Positions 7,522 through 16,001 of a stretch of DNA of 16,904 bases are shown here, piece after piece (position 1 is the stretch's first letter; each line of letters opens with the position of its first letter). The notes beneath the pieces are model-generated. The model ran no database searches, was not told where the DNA came from, and worked only from the letters and a program-made list of their open reading frames with translations. The DNA comes from Hamiltosporidium magnivora (lineage: Eukaryota; Microsporidia; Dubosqiidae): the NCBI GenBank assembly GCA_004325065.1, contig PITI01000203.1, positions 1 through 16,904 of the forward strand, read 5' to 3'. The position numbers were made by a program, and so were the translations under genes.

Positions 7522-8268
7522 CAATAGGTGAAGGATGTATAACCACATAAAACACGGTACTTAGCAATGAGTGTGTGAAACTGGTGTGAGGTCATTGTTT
7601 AAATTTTTGATGGGAATAAAAACACACTACATCTTCGGTTGTTCCAAGGGAGTTGTTATGAGGAGGAGATGTATACGAAATGGCGAAACTTTTTCCTCAA
7701 GTTTATTTGTATTTTTTTATTTAACCAGATTGCAGACCTCAGCTGAACTTGCAGGTAATTTCCATGTAAAAGCATAGAAACATAGCCTTGCTCACTAGGG
7801 TTAGAAGATTATGATGCACCTGGGTGATAAAAAAAATACTTTAAAGAGACAAAATGAGTAGCAGGTTATACCTGTTGGTATTACATTGCATTGTCTAGGT
7901 GGACCGCGTGTAAATCTCTGAAATATATCTTAGCTAGAAGTTTATTGGGTTCAGAAAGTATAGAGTAAGTGAGCATGCTGCATGGTCTCAGTGGAGGAGG
8001 GCAAAATGGGCTTCGGGCTTCTGATCACACACCATGCAACGGAGATTAACGAATACCGGGCAACTGCTTCGCTCTTTAATTACCTTCTACACACCTTTTA
8101 GATGAAATTCTTTCAAACTTAGGTATCGCAGGGGTTACTGATGGAGTGTTGGGGTAGCAGTTATTTATGTTAAACCTAGAACTGCGTTAATGTCATAAAA
8201 ACAAATATAACACTTGCCAATATTTAAAAAGATGTGATATTTTAAAATAAAGTTAGAATTGTTTAAAA
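7522..8268 (+). repeat. Dispersed repeat, copy B (most complete)
   Basis: Copy B aligns with copy A along its length. Its last ~200 bases also align, in reverse orientation, with the window end (copy C). The B-C match is strong: 'TCGCAGGGGTTACTGATGG', 'GTAGCAGTTATTTATGTTAA', 'ACCTAGAACTG.GTTAATGTC' and 'AACAAATATAACACTTGCCA' are shared. The middle (about 7960-8060) is much richer in GC than its flanks. Small ORFs exist on both strands (plus 7571-7777; minus from about 7970) but none is a recognisable domain. It may be a non-autonomous transposable element, a solo LTR or a structured RNA locus. The sequence alone does not decide. Confidence 0.8.
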
Positions 8269-8866
8269 TTAAATATATTTTGTAATATTTATCAAAGAAA
8301 ACTGTATCCTACATCTAATATTAGAAACAAATTTAAATAATGAGCTGAATTTTAAAAAATTTAAAATATTTAAGCTTGAATGTATCAGGCCGACATTATT
8401 AGCATAGTTATTACTAATATTTTAATTTATTTGATAATTTAGTAAATTTAATATTTCTTTTTTTAATTAAAATTTAATTTATCTAATTAAATTGTATGAA
8501 ATATAAAATTCCTTGATCACGTAAATATTTTAATCTTAAATAAAATAAAATGGTGTACAATAATCTATAAACCAGAAATTTATTAACTTAAAAATTTATT
8601 TTAAGAAACTAGTAATCTATAAACCAGAAAATATTTTAAATTTTTTTATTTAAAATAATTTAAAATATTTTTCAGTTATAATCCCATCAAATTCTAATTA
8701 TAATGAACTAGAATACTTAGATAGGATAATTCCCATATTATTAATGAAATGATTAATTTATTACAAAATAATTATCATAAAATTATTCTCCTTTTAAAAA
8801 AGGAAAATTTTAAACCAATAGTTGATTACAATGTAAAACAAAAAGTAACCCTTCAAAAAAAAATAA
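8269..8866. other. AT-rich upstream region with an 18-bp direct repeat
   Basis: TAATCTATAAACCAGAAA occurs exactly at 8561-8578 and again at 8613-8630, a period of 52 bases. The sequence is otherwise A/T-rich without genes up to the start motif of the plus-strand gene. Confidence 0.6.
8846..8851 (+). promoter_or_regulatory. CCC-type start motif, plus-strand membrane protein gene
   Basis: TAACCC ends 15 bases before the ATG at 8867, separated by an A-rich run. It has the same form and orientation relative to the gene as in the minus-strand genes, which supports both this gene and its start. Confidence 0.6.
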
Positions 8867-9976
8867 ATGCATATCTCAGTTGCAACGAAAATATTATTGT
8901 TTTTTTTTAGTTCGTATTTATTGAAAAGTCTTTTGATAAAATGGATGACAAATGAAATAAACCGTTATGGACAGAGAAAATCTTTTTTTCAAACCACTTA
9001 CAATCCAAAGAAATATACGAGAAAAGTAGAAATAAAAAATGAAAATTTGGTTGTCTATGATTCTTTTAAATGTATTGCAGAGATTAAACATGAAGAAATA
9101 CCTAAAGATTCGTATCTTTTTAATTTATTTTTATTTCATTCTTTTAAAGAAGGAAATATTTATGATGGAAATATCAGACTTGATATTTCTAAAGATGTAT
9201 TACGTATTTATTCTTCTAATTATACACTTTCTCCTACATATACATTTCTTTTAAGAGAAAAACCAAATTTAACGGATAAATCATTTCTAGATGGGATTAA
9301 GGAATTGGAAAGTCTTATTATATTTCAAGAAACATTTCAAAGAAAAAATGAAAATGAAACTGAAGAAACAGAAAAAGATGAATCGGAAAAACAGAAACCG
9401 AAAATGCCAAAAATACCAGAAAATAGCGATCTAAACAAAAAATCACCAAAATTTGAATATGTAAATCAAGAAAACGAAAAGTTACTTCAAACACTCCGCT
9501 CTTTAATTTACTTAGGATTGAACGGTTGTTTCGCAGGCAGAGTTTTCGTTATAAACAACAATTCTATAAATTTGTACCATCAAGGAAAATCAAGGGCTTT
9601 GATTTTTATACCAAAAGAATATTTAATTGAAGAATTTAAAAAGCTAAAAGCATTTGAACAAATTCAAAAATATTTTGATGAAAATATTATTTTTCTATTT
9701 CTACCTGACCAAATCATAATAAGATTCGTTTCTGTAGAAAATGACGCAACTGAATATTATATAGCGTTGGATAAACGAAAAGTTTTATACAAACCGTTTT
9801 TAATATTTTTTAACAAACGAATTAAAGATGTTCGAGTAGAAAAAATAATTCTAAAATATTATAATTCTTGTATTTATACTCTCAATGTAGAAGGAAGTGA
9901 AAATTCATTTTCAATGATTCAAGATGCATTGAATTCTGAAAAAACATCTGCAGTAAAATCAAATTACCTTTCATAA
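8867..9976 (+). CDS. Hypothetical protein with N-terminal membrane anchor or signal
   Basis: The 369-residue product is not recognised. Residues ~8-24 (KILLFFFSSYLLKSLLI) form a hydrophobic segment that could be a signal peptide or a membrane anchor. Residues ~26-155 and ~198-345 look like two folded halves rich in beta strands (VFVINNNSINLYHQG, RALIFIPKEYLI, IIFLFLPDQIIIRFVSV). They are joined by a charged Glu/Lys/Pro linker at ~159-195. Possible N-glycosylation sequons are N118-Y-T, N134-L-T and N163-E-T, but they matter only if the protein enters the ER. Only three cysteines are present (69, 221, 335). It is the only well-supported plus-strand gene in the window. An unclassified microsporidian membrane or secreted protein is the best description. 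Confidence 0.85.
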   Translation: MHISVATKILLFFFSSYLLKSLLIKWMTNEINRYGQRKSFFQTTYNPKKYTRKVEIKNENLVVYDSFKCIAEIKHEEIPKDSYLFNLFLFHSFKEGNIYDGNIRLDISKDVLRIYSSNYTLSPTYTFLLREKPNLTDKSFLDGIKELESLIIFQETFQRKNENETEETEKDESEKQKPKMPKIPENSDLNKKSPKFEYVNQENEKLLQTLRSLIYLGLNGCFAGRVFVINNNSINLYHQGKSRALIFIPKEYLIEEFKKLKAFEQIQKYFDENIIFLFLPDQIIIRFVSVENDATEYYIALDKRKVLYKPFLIFFNKRIKDVRVEKIILKYYNSCIYTLNVEGSENSFSMIQDALNSEKTSAVKSNYLS

Positions 9977-10299
9977 ATCAGAAAAATCATAGAATATTTG
10001 CGTATTTAATTTTTTTTAAAGTTTTTAATTCCTTAACAATGAATTTGTGATTAAAAATATTTTTAATGAGGTTGAAGATACCAACAATTTTTATTAAAAC
10101 TTAAATTTTTTTATTCAATATTACTTATTTAATACAGAATTACAAATATTTTAAATTTGAAATATATTCTTTGAATAGAAATATTGGATAGGTTTAAATT
10201 CTAAAGTACAGTCTATTTTTTTTTATTCATAAAAAATACTTTTATCTTTCTGTTGACAAATAATTTTTAATTCAAAAAAAAACATTGGCTTATTTTAGT

Positions 10300-10520
10300 A
10301 CTGAAATTGAATAGGAAGAAGTAAAACATAATCTTAGAATAAAATATCAGATTAATTTCAAAAATTTTGTTCAATAAATCGCTATAAATGAGAATAGAAG
10401 AACTAAAACATACAACTTTTTATTTAACCTAATTTGTAAATATTTTGTTCAATGAGTCAGTTCAAATAAGAATACAAAGAAGTAAAACATAACCTTAGAT
10501 TGAAATATAAAATAATTTTA
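10300..10520 (+). repeat. Degenerate tandem repeat, ~80-bp period
   Basis: The block GAATA(G/C)...AGAA(G/C)TAAAACATA recurs at about 10309, 10392 and 10470 (spacings 83 and 78). Between occurrences, ATTTTGTTCAATAAATCG at about 10363 pairs with ATTTTGTTCAATGAGTCAG at about 10442. At least two and a half units are visible. The divergence suggests an old array. Confidence 0.6.
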
Positions 10521-10875
10521 TTTTTAGCCCTTCTATTCTTAAATGCAAAGAATGCAATTTTATTTATCCAAAATAGGTTTGAAGATTGGCAAAGAGAAAT
10601 CAGCTACAAATAATATTATTTTTGAATTTGTTAAATAGTCACACTATTTAGAAATAATTGAAAAACATTACATTCTATTTCATTCTAATTTTTAATAAAA
10701 TAGGAATTTAAAGAAAGATTTTAATTTCTTTTGTAGAATTTCATATCAAAGGATGGTATTTCTAAGAAATTTAATAAATTCATTAGAATTTATAAACGGA
10801 AAGAATATTATTAAATTAAAGAATATTTTGTACGAAATTATAAATAAATACTTATTTCTATTTTTTATTTTATAA

Positions 10876-10927
10876 ATAGACTTACATGGTGTTGAGTTGC
10901 GAAGCGAACATATATTACTAAGTCTAT
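10876..10927. other. Hairpin with 9-bp perfect stem and GC-richer loop
   Basis: ATAGACTTA (10876-10884) pairs with TAAGTCTAT (10919-10927) across a 34-base loop containing GTTGAGTTGCGAAGCGAAC, richer in GC than the surroundings. A further ATAGACTA follows at about 10935. It may be part of a small structured RNA or chance. It is not a tRNA: no D-arm or T-arm consensus is present. Confidence 0.35.
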
Positions 10928-11328
10928 GTTAAATAGACTATATTATTAACATTGACGATAAGAATAGGAACTAAAGAATAGGAAATTATATTAAAACAAA
11001 ATATATATGAATAAACTAACCATCTATCATACAAATCTACTATATAGTTATATACAATCTATTTTTTCCGTATCAAAAGCCTAGATATTTACAAAATGAG
11101 GTAAAAACTGTAAACATAATCTAAAATTACAGAAATTGAAACAATAACATACAGCATTGAAATATTTAAAAATTGAGATTGTCGTAAACTCAGGTATGAG
11201 TAACGACGATATTAACACACCTTAAATAATTATATAAGAATTATTTCGTTTACCTCTAAGAAAGACTGAAAATGAATCAAACCTGAAGACCACCAATCAA
11301 TAAAAAGTATTCCTTTAAGCTTCTTCAA

Positions 11329-11343
11329 TGCCGGTGAACGGCA
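11329..11343. other. Small GC hairpin
   Basis: TGCCG-GTGAA-CGGCA is a perfect 5-bp stem with a 5-base loop, an isolated GC-rich spot in an AT-rich non-coding stretch. No U-tract typical of a terminator follows directly. Function unknown. Confidence 0.3.
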
Positions 11344-12348
11344 GTAATATTTTCATTTTCGATTCAAATTAACTTATTTTTAGAAACAGAATAAAACCTT
11401 AACAAAGTATCTATTAAGATAAGGATTAACAAAATTTTTGCTAAAACATAATATAAAGTAATAAATTTGCTAAAAATGTTCATAAATGAATTATAAATCC
11501 TTATTTCACAATATATGTGAATGATAAAAATCTTATTTAACAATATAATTCGATATCAAAATTAGATTTAATAAATGTGTTAAAAAAAAGATTTTAATTG
11601 AAATAGAAATTTATCACATCTAATTGGTTTGGAGTTAGGCAAACTTATGAAAGCTTATATTGACCGATAACTTACTACAATAAACCAATAATATAATTTC
11701 AAAATAAAGTTTTGTATTTTCATACCAGGAGTATGCTAATATTATTTATACATAGACCTTATATCTGCTACAACAGAACCTTTTTTACTAAAATTAAATT
11801 ATATGCCATAATAGCGACATATTGATAATATTTAATCGGACAATGAAGGAAAATTTTAACAATTTTGTGATTAAAAATAATAATAAGGAAGAAGAACACG
11901 TTAAGGATATCAAATGTTTGACTAAAATATTAGTGACATACGAAAAATCTTTTAAATTTGTATCAATACATCAATAAGCTTAATGAAGAAATGTAAGCAT
12001 CAAAAAATCAAATTTAAGGTAAAAATAAACAAATTCAAGCAAATAAGCCAAAAAAAGAAGCAAAATTAAAATCTAAAAAATGATATTTAATTGAGACAAT
12101 ACATTTATAAATAGATCAATATCAAACTATAGTAACAAATTTAAAATTCAACTAAAAAATATAAGAAATTTAAAGGTTTTGAGTACATTTTAAAACATCA
12201 GTAATTCATAATCAATTATAACAATTTAAACATTTATTTAAATAATAAAAGAATCGTCTAAACCAAATGAGTATCTTTAAAACCAAAAGAAAACCAAATA
12301 AATTGAATAAATAAAATATAAAAGCTTTTTATTTTATTAGATTTGATA

Positions 12349-12354
12349 TTTATT
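12349..12354 (-). terminator. AATAAA polyadenylation signal candidate
   Basis: AATAAA on the minus strand lies about 16 bases past the stop of the small membrane protein gene (stop at 12371-12373). Confidence 0.4.
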
Positions 12355-12370
12355 TTCAATTACAGACATT

Positions 12371-12691
12371 TCAAAGAAAGATCAATTTCTTACAAATTCT
12401 TTGTACTAATTTACCTATTTCTTTAAAATAATCTGGATATTTAATCAATAAATACCCATAAAATATAATTCTTTGTATAATCATTTCAAAATAAATCAAT
12501 GCAACTAAATATCCAACGAAAAGTAATATCAAATATATATCCTTACACGTATATTCTCGAGCAATACGAACAAACCTTTTATACACAAATTTTACCAAAA
12601 AAATTCCTAATTTTATTATAATTGAAACTAAAACTAAAAAAATATAGTAGTAGTTGTGTAAAATATAAGCAATATCATCAAAATCTATCAT
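12371..12691 (-). CDS. Small two-helix membrane protein, hypothetical
   Basis: The 106-residue product has two hydrophobic segments: ~14-36 (YYYIFLVLVSIIIKLGIFLVKFV) and ~52-80 (IYLILLFVGYLVALIYFEMIIQRIIF). A basic loop, YKRFVRIAR, lies between them and a basic tail follows. Uninterrupted coding and the two well-separated membrane helices support a real gene. Unlike all the other well-supported genes it has no CCC-type motif close to the ATG, so either the start or the gene itself is less secure. Its upstream region is an 80-bp tandem array. The family is not recognised. Confidence 0.55.
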   Translation of the reverse strand: MIDFDDIAYILHNYYYIFLVLVSIIIKLGIFLVKFVYKRFVRIAREYTCKDIYLILLFVGYLVALIYFEMIIQRIIFYGYLLIKYPDYFKEIGKLVQRICKKLIFL

Positions 12692-12860
12692 TTCTTAAAT
12701 AAAAACATTTCAAATTTTTATTTTTATATATTTTTTACATGAAATTTGTTTCAAAAATAAAAAAATTTCTATTTTTTTAAACTTCTGTTTTAATTTTGTT
12801 TTAAATATAATTTCAGGAAAAAATCTTATCATTCTTAAAAAAATATTTGAACCTTAAAAA

Positions 12861-13100
12861 AATCCTTTCATTCTCTCTTTCCCTCCACAAATAATTACAA
12901 ACTTATTTCTCAACAAAAAAAATCCTTTCATTCTTAAAAAAATCCTTTCATTCTCTCTTTCCCTCCACAAATAATTACAAACTTATTTCTCAACAAAAAA
13001 AATCCTTTCATTCTTAAAAAAATCCTTTCATTCTCTCTTTCCCTCCACAAATCTTAAAAACGAATAATTCTACAAAAAAAAATCCTTTCATTCTCATAAA
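12861..13100. repeat. 80-bp tandem array with internal 60+20 spacing
   Basis: AATCCTTTCATTCT begins at 12861, 12921, 12941, 13001, 13021 and 13081, giving spacings of exactly 60, 20, 60, 20 and 60. Two 80-bp units (12861-12940, 12941-13020) are essentially identical. The third (13021-13100) diverges after CCCTCCACAAAT. A weaker relative of the core lies at about 12822. The array sits between the 3' end of the CCCH gene and the 5' end of the small membrane protein gene and has no reading frame. Confidence 0.92.
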
Positions 13101-13228
13101 ATTTATTTAAGTCTTAATTATCTAAACCAATAAATCTTAAATATCTCAAATAAAAATCCTAAAAATATTACAAAAATAATTTATTGAAATCTAAGAATTA
13201 ACATTTTCATTCCAAACAAGACTTTCCC

Positions 13229-13234
13229 TTTATT
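13229..13234 (-). terminator. AATAAA polyadenylation signal candidate
   Basis: AATAAA on the minus strand begins 3 bases after the TAG stop (13238-13240) of the CCCH gene. This is consistent with very short 3' ends. Confidence 0.45.
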
Positions 13235-13237
13235 TAA

Positions 13238-14530
13238 CTAATTAGGTGGTTGATATGGAAAATTACCAAACGTAAATTTCTTTTCATTTTCCTTTTTCTT
13301 AAATTCTTTACTTTCTTCACACTCACCTCCCATTATTTCTCCTCCCATCACTTCACCTCGTAAATTTGTTTCTGACTGACTGAAAGGAGTATTTCTTTCA
13401 TAAATAAAACTATTCTGCATAAAAGTAGAATTCACACTCGCAGAAGAATTTACCAAAGACGGATTCTCAGAACCACCCACCGACCTATAAAAATCTCCTT
13501 TCCCAGAAACCCCATCAGAATTCCTTTCTCTATAAATTTCATTCCTTTCTCTATAAGCTTCATTTCCCCCCGAAGTTAAAATTCTTCCCTCTTTTTTCCT
13601 CACAAAATCTTTTTTTTCATTTCCACTGAATTCTACAAAAGAAGAAGATTTTCTGTCATTTCTCCTTCCAAATCCTTTATTATGATCTTTATAACTGTCT
13701 CTGATGTCTCTATTGTCTCTGATGTTTCTATTGTCTTTATAATTGTCTCTGTTGTCTCTATAGTTATCTCTGTTGTCTTTATAGTTATCTCTGTTGTCTT
13801 TATAATTATCTCTATAATTATCCTTATAATTATCTCTGTAATTATCACCCCTATTCTCACCTCTACCATCTCTGTAATAAGACCTCCCTTGTCCTCTTCG
13901 TTCATTATTATACTCTTTATTATAATTCCTAGAAGAACCTCTTCTATCATAATAATCATTTCTATAATTACCTTTATTTACAAAAGAATCACCCCTCTTT
14001 TCATTTTTATTCAAAGAATCTTCTTTGTCACCAAAAATATTTAAAATTTTTTCTTCTTTAATTCGTTTGTCTGTTCGATCCCCAACTTTGTTAAATCTTT
14101 CAATTTCTGATGAAGAAAAAGGCTGTTTTTTTAGTTCCTCGACCAGGGAATTCAACTGAAAATTATCTAAATTCGGATACGAATTTATTATTTGTGACAA
14201 ATCATATAAAATATTTATACCTCGGTCTGTATAAGATATGATGTCACTTTCTTGTGACAGCCATATCAGACACCGACACATTTCTATAAAATTGGTTTTC
14301 CACGCCGTATTAAATTCCTCGTAAAATATTTCTAATTGCCCACTCATTTTCAAATCGTAAAATCTGTTTCTTACCTCCTCTATTGAAATGTCAAACATGT
14401 ACAGACTTTGAAAACATGAAAGAATCCATACAGGAGTATCCACTAAATATGTACGCGTTAGATGTCTTAATTTACATAAAAGTCCAAATTTACACCGATT
14501 TTCTTGAAAAAATTTACATTCCGGTTTCAT
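13238..14530 (-). CDS. CCCH zinc-finger protein, Nup42/Amo1/NLP1-like
   Basis: From the ATG at 14530 the product has 430 residues. An earlier in-frame TTG is not a plausible eukaryotic start. An N-terminal CCCH finger, C5-x7-C13-x5-C19-x3-H23, has the spacing of Nup42-type nucleoporins, where it also opens the protein. Residues ~46-75 (MFDISIEEVRNRFYDLKMSG) resemble the short helical segment after the finger in fungal Amo1/Nup42-like proteins. Residues ~178-290 are low-complexity, Arg/Asp/Asn/Tyr/Gly-rich, with DNYK/DNRDNY repeats at 229-281. Only a few FG pairs occur outside the finger (166, 287, 421), the last in KFTFGNFPYQPPN at the C-terminus. Nup42 binds Gle1 at the cytoplasmic side of the pore in mRNA export. 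A general CCCH RNA-binding protein is the main alternative. An AACCC motif lies 12 bases upstream. Confidence 0.65.
   Translation of the reverse strand: MKPECKFFQENRCKFGLLCKLRHLTRTYLVDTPVWILSCFQSLYMFDISIEEVRNRFYDLKMSGQLEIFYEEFNTAWKTNFIEMCRCLIWLSQESDIISYTDRGINILYDLSQIINSYPNLDNFQLNSLVEELKKQPFSSSEIERFNKVGDRTDKRIKEEKILNIFGDKEDSLNKNEKRGDSFVNKGNYRNDYYDRRGSSRNYNKEYNNERRGQGRSYYRDGRGENRGDNYRDNYKDNYRDNYKDNRDNYKDNRDNYRDNRDNYKDNRNIRDNRDIRDSYKDHNKGFGRRNDRKSSSFVEFSGNEKKDFVRKKEGRILTSGGNEAYRERNEIYRERNSDGVSGKGDFYRSVGGSENPSLVNSSASVNSTFMQNSFIYERNTPFSQSETNLRGEVMGGEIMGGECEESKEFKKKENEKKFTFGNFPYQPPN
13688..13846 (-). repeat. In-frame minisatellite inside the CCCH gene
   Basis: The DNA coding residues ~229-281 is built of 12- and 21-bp units. 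The 21-bp units encode D-N-R-D-N-Y-K. Unit copies differ mostly by single bases (TATAGTTATCTCTGTTGTCT and variants on the plus strand). All units are multiples of 3, so changes in copy number keep the frame. Confidence 0.85.
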
Positions 14531-14542
14531 AAACAATTAAAA

Positions 14543-14549
14543 GGGTTAA
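14543..14549 (-). promoter_or_regulatory. CCC-type start motif, CCCH gene
   Basis: TTAACCC on the minus strand ends 12 bases before the ATG at 14530. It supports the ATG over the upstream TTG at about 14536. Confidence 0.6.
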
Positions 14550-14609
14550 CAAAATGATATTTAATGGTATAAAAAAATAGGGGTAGAGGAATATCAGGGG
14601 GAATTCAGA

Positions 14610-14701
14610 GGATGTGAGATGGGATGAGTGAGGATGTGAGATGGGATGTGAGATGAGTGAGGATATGGGATGAGTGAGGATGTGATGTAAGGATGGGAGA
14701 T
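14610..14701. repeat. GGATG/GAGTGA-rich minisatellite
   Basis: ATGAGTGAGGAT recurs at about 14624, 14653 and 14670 among GGATGTGAGAT variants. The period is irregular. The array lies 80-170 bases upstream of the CCCH gene start, in the 334-base space between that gene and BDF1. A 78-codon minus-strand frame through it is rich in Ser/His/Pro because of the repeat and is not considered a gene. Confidence 0.8.
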
Positions 14702-14863
14702 AGAATGTGTATGAGAAGTAAGAAATTAAAAAATATTTAAATATAAACAAGGAATAGAGAAGAAAAAAAAGAAATAAAAAATAAATTAAAATTTTAAAAA
14801 ACCAAAAATAAATACAAACCCCAAGTAATAAAATAAAATATTAAAAAAACTAAAAATTACTAT

Positions 14864-14869
14864 TTTATT
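14864..14869 (-). terminator. AATAAA overlapping the BDF1 stop codon
   Basis: On the minus strand the coding end reads GAA-TAA-AATAG, so the AATAAA hexamer spans the stop codon. Confidence 0.45.
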
Positions 14870-15998
14870 CACTGCTAGAATCACTGATAATTCCATCATC
14901 TGTCACATCTCTCAAATACCCATCAATCTCACCAACAACATTGTCCGGTAAAACACGCATATCAATTTCTACTTCGTCTTTATTTAAAATATCAAATTCT
15001 GGCATCGATTTTTTAATTAGCATAGCAACTTGTGTCATTTTATCTTCATTTAATCTCATAAGTGTATTTCCTAAATCTATTCTTTCTGCAAAACTATACG
15101 TTTTGATTTCCTTCTTACCACTCAGTTTACTTTCTAATACTTCTATTTCTCTTTCAATTGCTGCTTTCTTTTTCTTAAGTTCACTAATTTTTATAAAAAT
15201 ATCTTTTTCTTTAAAAACTGTCGGTTCTGTTCTTTCAAATAAAGAATTTAACAAATTTTGTAATTCTGTACCACACAAATAAATATCAGAATCTGGTAAA
15301 TTGAAAGTATGACAATTGTCTATCATAAGTTGTAATTCTGTTCTAAATTCTTCTACACTTCCATAATAATTACTGTCTAATTTATTTCTAATTGTAGATA
15401 AATCCGTAGGATTTTCTATAAATTTAGAATAATCAGGAACCAATTTGATATCCACGGGTTTGAGAAATGGCCAATTAAATTTTTTATTTTTTGATTTTAA
15501 AATTTCATTTAAAATCGAATCACAGAAATCGTAATCTTCTTTTTTTAAAGAAGTTTTTACAATTTTCTTAGCTTTTGAAGAAAGTGAAGAATCTTCTTTT
15601 CTTTTGGTTTTTTTAGATTGAGTTGGTAATTTTACATAAAAATTGTTGAATGCCTTTTCTAATTCAACACCCATTTTATAATAATATGTGTCTTTAGGAT
15701 TGTAAATAAAGCAATTAGAAATCATTAAATCGAAATCTGATTTAAATTCTGAAGGGGTGGAATATTCGTGGGCATCCAATTTATTTTTTATGGTGGAAAG
15801 ATCCATCGGGTGTTTTACTTTCAATGGATAGTCTGGGATATTTAATTTTACTGGATCTACTGGTTCTAAGAAAGGAATAGCTGCATTGTACCGTTTTAAA
15901 CGTGTAATTATTTCTTTACAATATTTCAGTTGAGATTCTAAAATGTCCTGTTGAGAGTCTTGGTGTGGATTTAACGAAAAATCTTCATTTACCATCAT
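14865..15998 (-). CDS. BDF1: BET double-bromodomain protein (Bdf1-like)
   Basis: The 377-residue product has the full BET layout: bromodomain 1 (~20-125), bromodomain 2 (~153-258), a basic coiled coil (~265-295) and an ET domain (~300-362). Acetyl-lysine-binding asparagines are in place: N100 in CFIYN and N233 in CHTFN. Bromodomain 2 keeps the WPF shelf (176-178); bromodomain 1 has IPF (41-43) instead. Both contain the DLSTI-(K/R)-NKLD signature. The linker 127-150 (KKTKRK, SKAKK) could be a nuclear localisation signal. The ET domain shows LMRLNEDKMTQVAMLI and DEVEIDMRVL. The C-terminus is acidic and Ser-rich. Bdf1 binds acetylated histone H4 and works with TFIID. The protein is about half the length of yeast Bdf1, as expected for microsporidia. 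Two adjacent ATGs start the frame; CCCC lies 3 bases upstream. Confidence 0.95.
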   Translation of the reverse strand: MMVNEDFSLNPHQDSQQDILESQLKYCKEIITRLKRYNAAIPFLEPVDPVKLNIPDYPLKVKHPMDLSTIKNKLDAHEYSTPSEFKSDFDLMISNCFIYNPKDTYYYKMGVELEKAFNNFYVKLPTQSKKTKRKEDSSLSSKAKKIVKTSLKKEDYDFCDSILNEILKSKNKKFNWPFLKPVDIKLVPDYSKFIENPTDLSTIRNKLDSNYYGSVEEFRTELQLMIDNCHTFNLPDSDIYLCGTELQNLLNSLFERTEPTVFKEKDIFIKISELKKKKAAIEREIEVLESKLSGKKEIKTYSFAERIDLGNTLMRLNEDKMTQVAMLIKKSMPEFDILNKDEVEIDMRVLPDNVVGEIDGYLRDVTDDGIISDSSSE

Positions 15999-16001
15999 GT
16001 A

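Larger units (their letters stand above)
9977..12370. other. Long AT-rich non-coding stretch
   Basis: It holds the degenerate ~80-bp repeats (10300-10520) and two hairpins reported separately (10876-10927, 11329-11343). Otherwise I see no frame with coding character, no tRNA-like cloverleaf and no copy of the A/B/C repeat. An 8-bp inverted repeat, AAATAATT...AATTATTT, sits near 11224-11247. Confidence 0.5.

Noticed and set aside
7571..7777. 68-codon plus-strand ORF in repeat copy B
   Set aside because: The matching region of copy A has stops and no shared peptide; there is no motif and no AACCC element in front of it.
10575..11650. Shared GGTTTGRAG...GGCAAA blocks at about 10576 and 11627
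   Set aside because: Similarity is limited to about 20 bases with weak flanks, too little in low-complexity DNA.
13682..14044. 120-codon plus-strand frame rich in Ile/Val/Ser
   Set aside because: It is the antisense of the DNYK/DNR minisatellite of the CCCH gene; the hydrophobic repeats are a shadow of the coding strand.
14514..14750. 78-codon minus-strand frame upstream of the CCCH gene
   Set aside because: It runs through the GGATG minisatellite, overlaps the CCCH start, has no CCC motif and owes its Ser/His/Pro composition to the repeat.
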